From positions 5,522,770 to 5,586,769 of the forward strand of contig OZ038327.1 of NCBI GenBank assembly GCA_964035795.1: a stretch of DNA of 64,000 nt. The letters run 5' to 3'. This DNA comes from Pterobdella sp. o SKG-2022. Taxonomy: Eukaryota > Annelida > Clitellata > Hirudinida > Piscicolidae. Within the stretch, counting starts at the first letter, position 1. The number at the start of each line of letters is the position of its first letter. This document shows, in pieces, positions 1-13,600 of this stretch. Position numbers and translations under genes: made by a program. The notes beneath the pieces were generated by a model. That model saw nothing but the letters and a program-made list of their open reading frames with translations, did not search any database and was not told the origin of the DNA.

Positions 1-91
1 ACAGTCATATATCAACAAACATTTGAATTAATTAAATATTTTAAACATAATTTTCTTATTTTCCAATCATAATTATTATATATTTTTGTTA

Positions 92-97
92 TTTATT
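92..97 (-). promoter_or_regulatory. Candidate poly(A) signal of DHX34
   Basis: AATAAA on the minus strand, about 14 nt past the DHX34 stop codon. AT-richness makes chance matches common, so position is the main support. Confidence 0.45.
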
Positions 98-110
98 CTT
101 AAAATTATCA

Positions 111-643
111 TTATGTATTGCCAGAGGCTGACTGGCACTCCTTCCAATGGTCCACCATTTGAGAAATGGTGAAACTAAACACCCCACCACACTCGTCGCA
201 TTTGAACCCTTTCCCTCCATCACAACCACCACCCCTCTCACCACTTCCACCCCCAGTCCCATCATCATCATCAACACCACCATCTCCTCTTTCTCCTTTT
301 CTTTTCATCAAGCCATCTATCCACTTGTCCACGCAGTCGTTACAATGCAGTAGCTTATGAACGGTGTTGGTGTGGTGCGTAATATGACAATATTTACAAT
401 CCCACGTTCGTATTTTATACTCCTTCATTGAGCTGTCTTCATCCTCCTCTTCTTCATCCTTAATTTCAGTCTGATAAACATCATCTTTATTTTCATTTTC
501 ATCATCTTTATCATCATCACCACAACCATCATCATCATCTTTAGTATTTTTCTCCTCCTTCAACTTTTTGGGGAAGAAACCATCATCATCAAGAGAGTCA
601 AAAAACATGTATGAGGTGACCTATAAGGGTGATGGATGGATAG

Positions 644-675
<32 letters not shown>

Positions 676-1663
676 ATAGTTAGGTAGATAACAAGTATTA
701 TGTAACTTATTTGGTAAAAAAAGATTGGTAGATAACTATAAATTGACAAAACAAGAAAATATAAAAAAAACAATTACAACAACAATAATAACATAAAAAT
801 AATTAATATATTATATTGGTCTAGAAACTCTTGGAGTTAATGCCACTATAATCATATTCGTTATTGTATTGTATTGTATATTCATAATAGAAGTGACAAC
901 CTCTATGCCGGGTTTTTCACAGACTTCACTGAGTTTTTCAAGCTGAGAGAAAATAATAAAGAATCAAGAATATAAATTTTGGGAACTTTATCATTATTTT
1001 TTCTGATCTATTTTTATTTATTTCATTGATACTATTTATATTGAAAACAAGAAGGGTAACAATATAATAAAATGGAATTACTTAATTGATTGCATATTTA
1101 TCAACATTGTTTATTTTTTGGAATATCAACAATAATAAAAATGAAATTAAAAAAAATGAATAATAACAACCATAAATAATAACAATAATGGTTATTATTA
1201 TTCCAACCTGGTTATCTATGAGAAACTTTTTAAGTTCCTGAGGGTCCCTGTGCATTCTGTGTGTGAAGGATTAAAAAATAACAAAAAAAGAATTAAAAAA
1301 AATAACCAATTAAATAATAAAAATAAAGTTATGATAATAAAAATGAAATATATGTGGAAATGATAATAATTAATCATAAAAACCATGATAACAAGAACAA
1401 ACTTGTTGATCTCAGCACTCATCATTCTCCGTAGCCGACACACCATCTTCCTCTCGTACATCTCTCTCACCATCCTCACTATCTCTCTCTCCAACCCTCT
1501 CTCTATCTTTCTTTCTCTTTTCCCCCTTTTCTTCTTACTTCTTTTATTTATTTGTTTGTTGGTATTTTCGTCATCATCTATTTCTTCTCTTTTATTTTTA
1601 GCATCATCATCATTATTATCTTCTTCTTCCTCCATCACTTTTTCAGCCCATTCCAGTTTGAAT
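111..1663 (-). CDS. DHX34: DHX34 exons 20-23: charged linker and Cys-rich C-terminus
   Basis: Exon 20 (1663-1403) begins [10 protein letters not shown] and becomes a charged run with acidic then Lys/Arg-rich stretches; this low-complexity section is longer than I recall in human DHX34. Exons 21 (1247-1208) and 22 (942-901) are 40 and 42 nt, supported by splice sites and phase only. Exon 23 (620-111) begins [13 protein letters not shown] and ends with two Cys-rich modules: RTWDCKYC...HKLLHCNDC and [21 protein letters not shown]. They align with the paired Cys/His motifs that end human DHX34. Stop is TAA at 113-111. Confidence is lower for the two mini-exons. Confidence 0.85.
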
Positions 1664-4600
1664 CTGTAGTTTGAAAAAGGAATTTCATAAACACATTTGA
1701 AAAAGGGAATTTTATGAACAGCATACAAACACAACAAACACATTTACCGACCGCCACCTATCGACTGAATTACATTTTTTTTCAAAATATTTTTGAATCC
1801 CTTTTTTCAGAGAACATAAAAAAAAATTATTTGTTGTAAATACTGAAAATAACTAGTTTTTCTAAGCAAGAAGGAAGAAGCACTTGACTTTTAACATGCT
1901 AAACCACACGTTTTATTGAAAGAAATACAATCCTCTAAACCCTCAAAAAGCCTCATCCCCTCTTCCCTTCTAAACCCTTCCTCACCTCAAGAGCCGCTGC
2001 CATAGAGATCTTATTGCGATGACGTCACACAAAATATCTGAAACTTTGTGTGATTGGTGCACTTCTACATCCAACCACTTATCGAAAACCACTCTGTGAG
2101 TGTCACGTGACACGTCGATGCGATTGCTTAGCAACAAAAGAGTCTGGGGTGTGATGATGATGATGAATAATAAGAATAATGAATAAAAGAGACATAAAAT
2201 CAAATTGAAAAGTGAAAAAAAACAAAAAAACTAAAGATGATAATTAGAGATGATATAATAGTGAGTGATATAAATATCATGAACTCTATTTTAAAGTTCT
2301 TACATTTTTGAAAAAAAAACAAAAATGCAGGCAATAGTAATATAAATAGAGCTGTTTCTGAATTTTAAAAATATTATACTAATGAATTATGACAAAGTTG
2401 AATTTTTCGAAAATTTAAGTTTCTTTTTGAAAAATAAATGTATCCAAATTCTTCCTCATTCTATGAACAAAATGCAGGCAGTAATGAATGAATGGAACAT
2501 TGAGAATTTTTTCAAATCGGAAGATGCCACTTATTTTATCAATATCAGGATTACTCTATAATAGTATCAATAATCTAGGCTGAATTTTTTCAAATCGGAA
2601 GATGCCACTCATTTTATCAATATCAGGATTACTCTATAATAGTATCAATAATCTAGGCTGACTACTATTAAACCAGTAACTGAAACATGTACTACAGCAT
2701 AGTTTAGTAATATTTCATATTATTTTTATACTAGAACATCACTTTTGTATTAACAATATAAGATTTTCTCACCTCATTACATCACTTACCCTCGATACCA
2801 TCCCATCATAAACACCACCTGACCGCCCATAACTAAACCACACCAGCCTGTCATCTTCAGCATCTCATCCCTCAAAACTACACTACATCACACTGAACCA
2901 TAATCTCACCCCAGCTACATTACCCCCCTCCCCCAAACCACTCACTGGTAATGCAAAGACCCTGAAAGCATTGATAAGGTAGGGCTTTGTAGTTTCAAGT
3001 AGGGTGACGTAACATAATAACTGATGCTGGTGACTATATACACCCTTGTGTCGTGAGGTTGTGCGTGTGTCTGTGTCTTTGTGCCTCTGTATGTGTGTGT
3101 CTATGTGTGTAAGTTTTTGATTTTATATAATTAAAAATTGGTAACAACAAAACATCAATGAAAAAGAACATGTAAAAATAAACCCAAAACGACCATAGAG
3201 ACTGGATAGATCTCTGACACTATCAAAAAAAAAACCACCCTAAACAACCCACACCCTCATCAAAAAACACCCCACCACCTTAATAATAAGCAAAGCAGGA
3301 TTGGTGGCAAGGATAGAAGTAGGATGCAGGGCGATGAAAGGGCGATGTGTGGTATGGTAGAACTGCTCTACATCCGGCTTGTTGCTGTTGTGCTCATCAG
3401 GTAGTGCTAATTGGGGATACAGACCGCTTACTAATATTAACTGGGAGTGGGGAAGGTTGAGTTTGGTAAGTATATGATATTTTGATTGAAAAACAACTAT
3501 CATCATCATATCTGTCTCTAAAGTCCCATTTTTATGAAGTTAAAACACTATTCGTGTTGGTTCATACAAGTTGAATGTTTCTTACAAACATCGTACATAA
3601 ACACAAGAGTGATTTCGGTTCTGATTTGTGATGTCGAGGTAAAGTGAAAAAGAAAATGTATTCCAGACAACACAAGATTTATATAACTACAAAAATAATT
3701 CTGATGAAAATTATGAATTAAATAAAAATAATGAAAACCACAAGAATATTAAATATTATTATTATTCATCATTATTGGGACTACCTTAAGAATGTCTACG
3801 TCATCAACCACGTGTTTTCGATTCTTGTTGACAGATGTTTCAATGTTTATGACGTCATGGGTCAATCTAAACTCCAAATCCCCTACGTCATCACCCATCA
3901 TGGCTTCGTCATCTTCGAACATCTCGTCTGCCAAAAAAAAGAATAAGAACGATATTAATGGTAAATTCCAAAAAAAAGAATAAGAACGATATTAATGGTA
4001 AATTCTTTTTTTTATTAAAAAAAATGATGGAATAAACAAAAAAAGTAATGAATTAATGTCAATAAAACATCAATAAATTATTAATGATTAACAATAAAAA
4101 CAGGAATAATTAAAAAAGTATTAAAAAAAAATCGAAAATACAAATACCCATATTAAGCTTAAGGTACTTCCTCTTGCCAGCGTCATTTCTGCCCTGTCTT
4201 TTCAAGTGTCTCAGTCTTTGTCTGTCTGCGTGTTTCTGCCTTCGTTTGTGCGAATCACTGGAGGTGGTGATGATGATAGTTGTAATAATGACAGTGAAAA
4301 TAATGAAAGAAATTATTATATTATGGATAATAAAAATAACAGAGGTTACATAATAATAAAAACAAGATAACAATAAAAATAACATAATAAAAACGGCATA
4401 ATAATGTAAATAACATAATATTAACAATAAAAATAATAAAAATGAGCATTATCATCACCTGGTAAAAGCCTCTTCATCTTCATCCTCTTCCTCATCATGC
4501 ACCAATCCATTTTGCATCAAAAGGTCTCTGAACTGTGACCTCAGTTTCATCAACTCGTACAATCTGTTATATAAATGAAGAGATCGAGAATTAAGGAGGA

Positions 4601-7600
4601 AATAGAGAAGTGAGATGGATAAAAGTAATAATGTTCATAATTTACTTTCATTAATTTTTCATGCTTTGCCATTTTTTATCACGAAAATTTTATATTGTAT
4701 AGATGAATGAAGTCAAACCAACAAAAAAAGAATGAATTATATGAGAAAAAACTTTCTAAAACGATGCAATAAAAAAATAAGAGTCCCGTGAGAGGCATGC
4801 CTACACGTGGTCGAGATGTGTCCTTAAGAGGACCAAATCTGCCTCAACACCCTCCGTCCTTTCTCTCTCAACAAGAGAAGGACCTCAAATCAGGCCGGAT
4901 TTTTATGGCCTGCCCCACCAAGACCCGGACTGGTGGAAAAGGGCTCAGCTGCTTCTCGCAGCAGATGTGGAAAGCAACCCGGGACCCATGTGGTACTGTG
5001 CTATATGTACACATAAAATCACCTCATATCAAACCTCCATCCAATGCAATCATACCACCCCTCACTGGATTCACCTCAAATGCTCACACATCAAACTCAA
5101 ATCCTATTCACCCTCATTCATATGTCACACACATCAAATCCCTACCCCAAAAACTCTTCCCCACATACACAATCTAACACAAAAAACCCTCCACACACAT
5201 CAACAAACCAAACCAACCAACTCCCCCTATAACAACACCAAACAACATCAACATAATACAGCTCAATATCAACTCAACCACCAAGAAAACAACTGAACTT
5301 ACCCACCTAATACACAAACAAAAAATACACAATATCACACTACAAGAATTCAACCTCAACAGCAAAGGCAAAACCCCACACATCCCTAATTTTTCAACCA
5401 TTAGACTAGACAGACCCTCACCCCAAAAAGGTGGAGGTTTGCTAACCTATATCAACAACAACATAACCTACTCACAAATCCCCACCCCCACAAACCTGAT
5501 CATCAACAAGATCGAACTCATCACAACAAAACTACATCTCAAACACACCAATCTACACATTTCAAACGTCTACATCCAACCCAACACCAACAAAATAGAC
5601 AACTCAATCACCAACCTCTTCATCCACCTCACAAACCTTCTCAATTCCATAATCACGGGTGACTTTAATACCCACTCACAAACATGGCACTCTCCTTTCA
5701 CGTATTACAAAGGCCCACTCATAACCTCACTCATCCTCAATTCAAATCACATCATTTTCAACCAAAACACTCTCACCCAACTACCATTCAAACCAAATTA
5801 ACAACCCACTTCCCCCGACATCACCACAGCAGACACCACAATATCAGCCAACTTCACTTGACAAACACTTAAAGCCTTGAACTTCGACCATCTTCCCATC
5901 CTCATCACATTTAAAAATAAATACAAAATACCCACAACTAAACCCCTCAGAACTCTCACTAACTACAAGAAAGCCAACTGGCCCCAAGTCACCAAACATA
6001 GAACACACCCTCAAAAACACCCCTCTCCACGAAGACCCCCACACAGCTAACTACCTCATCACAAACGCCATACTCACATCAGACCGAACAAAAATCCCCA
6101 AAGGAATAATAAGACCCACCCACACCCCACTCCCCGAAAGCATCACTACACTCATATCAAAACGAAACCACACCAGAGCCCTTAATAAATAAGATCTCTC
6201 ACTACCCACACTCAACCAACACATCACCCACCTCATCCAACAACACAAAAAACAAAAATGGGAAGAGCACTGGAAAGCCGACTGGGACCACAAGAGAAAC
6301 TCTCACATCCTATGGTCCACAGTAAAGGCCCTCAACCCCAAAAAACCTACCACTCCCACCAATACAACCATCACCCACAACAACAAAACAGCCCACACAG
6401 ACACACAAAAATCCAACGCACTAAACAAATATTTCAAATCAACCCCAAAACACTCCTCCAACCTCACATACAGAATAACAAACAAACTCACCAAATCACT
6501 CACATCTACCCCAATAACAATCACTGAATCAGAAACCATGCTCGCTATAAAACAATCTAAAAATAACAACTCTTCAGGACCAGACTATATTAACATCAAA
6601 CATCTCAAAAACCTAGAAACAATAGCCATCAAACATCTAGCAAACCTCTACAACATCACAATCAACACAAACACCATACCCCAAATATGGAAAACCTCCA
6701 AAATCATCCCCATCACCAAACCCAACAAAAACCCTTCTCTCCCCTCCTCATACAGACCAATAGCCCTACTCACTCCTATAGAAAACTCTAGAAAAAATCA
6801 TCTTCCTACACATAACCACTAATATAACCCTCCCAACACACCAACACGGCTTCAGAGCTGCACACTCCACCACCACAGCCCTACATCAAATCAATAACAA
6901 CATACTCACTGGTTTCAACAAAAAAAAACCCTCATAGACCAATTTTTACCGGCCCCGATATGACCAAAGCATTCGACACGGTCAACATCCACCAACTCAT
7001 CCACAAAATACACAACACCCACATTCCTGCAACAATAATCAAATTCTTGGCCAACTACCTAAAAGGCCGCCGACAATACACCTCATACAACAATCACACA
7101 TCCAAACACACAAACATCAAAGCAGGTGTGCCCCAAGGGGGCGTCCTATCACCCACTCTATTCAACATATACCTCTCCCCAAAATCAACTCACAACCTCA
7201 TCACCTACGCAGACGACGCCACCTATAACCTCATCCCACTCCAACACCAACACAGCCACTCAGAACCTCCTCCCATATCTCGATGAAATACACACATGGG
7301 CTCACAATAACAACCTAAAAATCAACCCTACCAAAACCACGTCAACTCTCATGACCTCTGACCCATCAGAATATAACAAACCCCTGAACATCCACATCAA
7401 CAACACTCCCATCCTCACCACCTCCAACCCTACTATCCTTGGCTTAACTTTTGACCCCAAACTAAAATATTCCACCCACACAGACAACACCATTACTAAA
7501 ACAAAAAAAACACTCAATCTCCTTAAACTCCTCACATCAACACACTGGAGGAAAAGCAAGAAAACACTCATCACCACATACAAAACATTACTTCTTCCCA

Positions 7601-10600
7601 CCATCGAATACGCCAACACCATCTGGTCACCCATCATCTCATCCACCTCCCTCAATAAACTCCAAAAAATCCAAAACGCAGCCTTGAGAACAATCACTGG
7701 CTGCACCCTAGACACCAACACCTCCACTCAGAGACCAAAATCTTCCCACTCCAAAACCATCTCAAACTTCACGCATCACAACTCATACAAAAAGCCTCCC
7801 ACCCCACTCATCCCCACCACCCACTCACTACACAAGAAGCCCACCCCAGATACAAAAAACAATTCACATTCAACAGCAACATCCACTACACCCTAAACAT
7901 ACCCTCCTCAACCCAGACCACCTGTCACACATAAATAAAAAACAATATGAATACAATACACACAAAAATAGTACATGACTACATATCATCCACCCACAAC
8001 AAAATTCTCAGCAAGCAGCCCCCACCCATTCATAAATCAGAAACCATCCTAGACCACCACACTCGCCGCACTCTCGCCCAACTCAGATCAAACAAATCAC
8101 CTTTCATCCTCTCATACCTCAACAAAATCTCACCCTTCCCCTTCATGCCCACTCTGCCAAACACACCTCCACGACACCCTTCACCTTTTCACCTGCCCCA
8201 AAATAAGTACCACACTGGGCCCCGAGAGTTTGTGGACCGACCCCGTGAGAGCGGCTGAGCCTCTCGACCAATGGACGGTCTTGATAGAGACTTGAGAAGT
8301 ACCCAACAAGACTAGGGTGCTCGAGGTAAAAAAAAAATAAGACGTAATGTATTTGTGACAACCATCGAACTAAGGGATGCAAATGAAACTAAGGACAAAA
8401 CTAATATTAGCATTTATCACCTTTGTTCTTCAATGCCCCTCCTCTTACACCACGCCCTCGTGTCGTTCCCCACACCCTTCTCTTCCAGCCAATCACAAAC
8501 CAAGTTTAATGAGGTCAGTGGGTCACCATGGTCTGATTCTGCCGACTGTTGTCCAAGTTATTTATGTTGAAAAATAGAAGCGCCAACGGTCTACAGATTT
8601 TATGGATATTATCGATTGTAACAAGAAGAACGACAAAAAATCCTTGAAAATGTTACACTTAACTTGAAAAAAAAACATCATGTTAGCTGCTTTTTAAACT
8701 TTGATTTGAATGAATCGAAACAACAACGATTGCAACCATAATAATAAAAATTTCAATCAAAATCATAACCACCTTCCTCCTCTTGCACATGTCGAGGTCC
8801 TTGTGAGCCTTGTTGTTGTAGAGGGACTGTAGACTCAAGCCACCACACAACATTACCACACTGTCCACCAGCCCCACAAACATCGAACCCATTATCAAAA
8901 TCTTCCCGATAACTAAATCAACTGGAAGTTGCGCTAAAGTTTTTCCGATTTGTGTGGGAGCTTCTTTGGGATCGAGAGCGCCGATATTTGTGAGAAGGGC
9001 CAATGATTTGTTGATCTTTTCGATGGGCGGAGCATCAATGAAGGGAAATACTCGAGCATCCGGTATTCCCATGACGACCATCTGAAGCACCAAAGACTGT
9101 AAAGGTACTCTGTGTATTTCCGCTAGAGAATATTCTTCAAGTTGATCATATTGGTCAGAAGAGAAAAGACGGAAACAGATGCCCGGTCCTGTCCTCCCCG
9201 CTCTCCCCCTTCTCTGCTCACAACTCGCTTTGCTTGTCTGATGGTGATGATGATGGTGAAAAGTGATAATGATAAATTTTTTTTATTATAAAACATTGCA
9301 AAAATAGAAAATTAGGAAAAAAAAAACTATTATATAAGCAAAATTCTTCATATTATACTATTATAGAAATTCTTAAAACTTTTTGAAAGACACACACAAG
9401 CACAACATGAATCAATCATGAAGACTCACCCACTGTTCTTTCAACCTCGCCATCCTTGCTTCACCATCATGTACCAGCTCCTTCACCTGCCATGAAGATG
9501 ATTATTAATTATGTTGATGATGACGTATAAAAGCCTAAATCAAATAGCAAGGTCAACAAACACAAAGTATTTATTAAAAAAAAAAGAAAACACGAAGCTT
9601 TTTGTAAGACTAGATTACATTATCTCTTGATAACGTAAGCTAGTACAAAAAGCTTCGTGTTTTCTTTTTTAAAATTGTTGACCTTACTATTTGTTTTAGG
9701 CTATTGTACTTCATCGAAAATCATTAATAAAATAATAAATAATAACAATAATAAGACATATGGAAATATAATCTAATATCAATCATAGAAAATACACAGA
9801 AGCAATTTGACTTGTATAGAAGAATTGTCTAACACATAATCCAATATGAATGTCACAAACAACCCATCACAATGAGCTAACAAATAGAGAAACAATCAAA
9901 GATATACACAAATAAAATCTAACACATACACAAATATAATCGAATACAAAAAACAATACACCACCCACCTTGCCTGAATCGATGACAAATCTGATACCGT
10001 CAATGGTGACTGATGTTTCAGCTATGTTTGTGCTCACCACTACCTTCCTCACTCCCTCGGGTGGGTAGTCAAAAACCTGGAGGGTGAAGATGATGAAATA
10101 AATGATAATATTAAGGATAATAATAAAAATAACAATGAGATTGAAACAAATAATATGGGGATAATGTTAGTGATAAAAATAAAGATAATAATAATAATAA
10201 TGAAAATAACAATAAAAATTATTTTAAGTTTAATATAAGTTATTTCATTATTTTTTTGCAGAAAAAATTATAGTTCTGATGTAAAACATGGGGTGTTATT
10301 TAAATTAGCGATTTTCGAAGAAATAAGAAACCACTAATGAAAATAATAATAAACAAACAAAAATAAAAATAGAAATAATAATAAAATCACCTTATCTTGA
10401 TCGACCAATGACAAGGAGCTATGTAGTGGAAGGGCAATCCAAGTGTTTGTCACCTTTTTTTGAATGTTATATTTTTTATTTCATTATTTTAAGTTATAAT
10501 GTTATTTTTTATTCATATTAGCTTAATGAAGTTTGGCATAATAATAAAAAATGTAAACAATAATATTAAAAATTATAAAAAACTAATTATTATTTTTATT

Positions 10601-13600
10601 GTTGGTTCGAAACCTTATTGTACTCCTGTATGGCTTCAACCAATGTGGTTATTTCCTGCAATCCTGACACGAAGATCAGAGCGTCGCCTAATGAATTTTT
10701 TAACAAGTATTAATAAAAAGGCATGTAAAACATAGAAGCACAAAACATATGTATATACTAATTAAAATTATTTGGCTCTGGAATTTTGGCAACTATTATG
10801 CCATCCATAAATGTACTGTGTTGTGAAAAGCAGAAAAAACAACATATATATTAATAATTAATTGTACTCTATAATTAATAACTAATATTCTATGAACAGA
10901 GCTTCAATCAGCGCTTTATATAAAAATACAACTAGTTACTTTTTCACCAACTTAAAAAAATATGTCAATCATTTGATCGCCCCTATCTGGGGTTTCGGTT
11001 GCGCAATTGATTGGTTTCCAAGGGCGCTACTCAATGTGGACTACTACTTGGGAGCTCACGTAGGATCGAACCCGGTATTTTTAGATAATTAGTCCAATGC
11101 TCAACCACTGAGCTATAGGAACCAACTTGAAAAAAATGTATCTTGCCAATACTGCTTCAAGAAAACTGATACTAACAATGTGAATAGATCAACATTATTT
11201 TCAAATCAAACCCTATAAATAGAAATCGACGGACCAGTCACCTCTTTCAGAGGAGGAGTATTTGCTGTCAATCAGCTGGAGGACTTTGATGAAGGGGACA
11301 GGGTCTATCTTTGTAGATGCTCGCTTGGGTCTCTGGAAGGCTTGTGTGTCGAGTCTGAATGGGAGGGTGATGGGGTGTGTGATTAGGTTATAGGGTGGTG
11401 GATAGGTGGAAGGAAAAGTTAATGGATGGATGATTAAATAAACATAGATTGAGTGGGTAGGAAATGAAAAAACCAAAAAAAATTGCATGAATTTATTTAT
11501 GAGGGTTTCGAAGAGACAAAAATAGAGATAAAATTGAGTGTTCAAATATTTTCAAAGATCTTAGTTCGCCGGTGTATGGCTTCCTTCCAGCTTCCATAGG
11601 TCCCTGTCTTGCGCCAGTTCAACTGCTTGACCTATGTTTAGTTTTTTGGCTTTTAGATCGTGTTTGATCGTTGTGAGAAGGCTGGTGCTAGGTCTTCCAC
11701 GCTTTGCGTTTTTTTTCTTGAGGCAATTGATGATGGATTGTTTAGCTGGAACCAGATCATCCATGCGCAGAATATGGCCTAACATTTGCCAGCGTCGCCT
11801 TGTCACGATTTGAGAGGCTGGTTCAATCAGGGCATTCAAGGTTTCTGTTTTCATGCAGTTTGGTCAGAAAACCCCACATACATACCGCACCATTTTTCGG
11901 TTGAAACTGTCCACCGATCTAACCATCCCCTTGTCCATTGCCCACGTGCTACAACCAAAAACATGATGCTTTGAACGTAAGCTTACATTTCATTAAATGA
12001 CTAAAAAAGGGAAAGGTGAGAAAGATGAAGAATGATAATTGGTGAACAAATAAATGGTTAGTTGGACAGATGGATAAACGAATTATGCTAAAAAAGAAAT
12101 AAAAGAAACTTTTCGATGGGAAGGTACTGCATTTGTATAGGGAATAAGCGGCCTGGTATCTGATGGTGGTGATGTTACATATGAAGTAACGTTGATAACA
12201 AAAAAAATCATAAAAATAAATATACTATATATTCTTAAAATTAGTCATTGATTCGTATTATGAGAACATAAATAGTATTATAGAAGCAAGTGTTAATCTT
12301 TAAAAAACAGTAGTATACTCCGACTAGTTCTATAGACTGAAAAAATGGCTACATCTCTGCCCTTCATCAACAATCCACTGAAACTCACAAAAACCTTCTC
12401 ACCTCGTAACTTTAACTACCCACAAAAACCTTTCAACCCCCATCTCACAACCACACCAAAAATATCCTAAATCTCCCGCAAAACCTCTTTCGTTGTCTAT
12501 AAAACTTTGAAGAAATATTATATGGAAAGGTTTTTTGAATTTTTTGCAACGAATCCAAGTATAACTACAAAAATTTTATGAATAACGGCAACAATTCAAA
12601 ACTCAAACTTTTAATTCCTAATGAAACAAACCCAGCTATTCATAACCCTCCTCTTCCCCATCTCACTCATTTTCCCCCTTTCACCACAACCCTCTCCCTC
12701 TTCCCATCCATTACACACCAACCATAGCTACAGGAGCATTGTTGAAATACTTCGAGAACAAGTTGATGTTAATGGTTGCAGACATGAGCACTAGCTTCAG
12801 TGAAGGTCTCGCATACAATATACACTTCAAAACACCTGTGCATGTGGGAAGGATGGTGGAGGTGGAAGAGTGGAAAGGATTCTTGAAAAAGAGATTTTTG
12901 GTGAGGTGGATGTATGAGAAGGGTTGGTGGAGTGATGGGGTGGTTGGTGGGTTGAAGCAGTGTGGTTGGTGAGTTGTGTAATCAGTTGATGTTACTTTTT
13001 AGTTAGTTACTTTTTATAGTAATATGCTGACTTTTGGAGTAATTGATCAGGTATAGATTGGAGTTTTTTGGTGAGTATGATATAGAATAAGGTTGCTGGT
13101 TGTAGTGCTGATGTTTGGTATGACAACGTCATTTAATGAAAATAATATAAGAAATAACAATACAATAAATTATAATATAATAATAAAAATAAAATAATGT
13201 AAAAATCAATAAATACACATAAATACCAAGCAGAAAGTCTGTCTGAAGGTGTCTCTCGTGAACTTCGTCTACCACGATGACGTCATAGCCGTCAAGGGAG
13301 GGGTCGGTGTTGATTTGTCGGAGAAGAAGACCTTCAGTCAAGAAGACCACTCTCGTGTTCTTCGTTCTCGTCCTATCAAATCGCACCTGAGTAGAATGGG
13401 TGGAGTATGCTGGTTGTTATTGGTTGTTGAAGAAGGAATGAGTGAATGAATATTTAAAATGAATATTGTGAATAATTAGCCTCAAAATTGTGAATCACAA
13501 AAAACACGACAATGTTTGAATTTTTATTTACTGATTAGTTACCTTCAAATATTTTTGTGTTTTTATGATTCAAAAAATAAATTCGCATTGATATAGTACC

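Noticed and set aside
4788..5177. 129-residue ATG-started frame at the 5' end of the LINE
   Set aside because: It overlaps the 2A/PHD frame in another register and has no recognisable domain; it runs open because the sense strand is G-poor. It could be a remnant start shifted by an indel but is not supportable as its own gene.
8355..8577. Plus-strand small frames
   Set aside because: Shadow of DHX34 exon 13 on the opposite strand.
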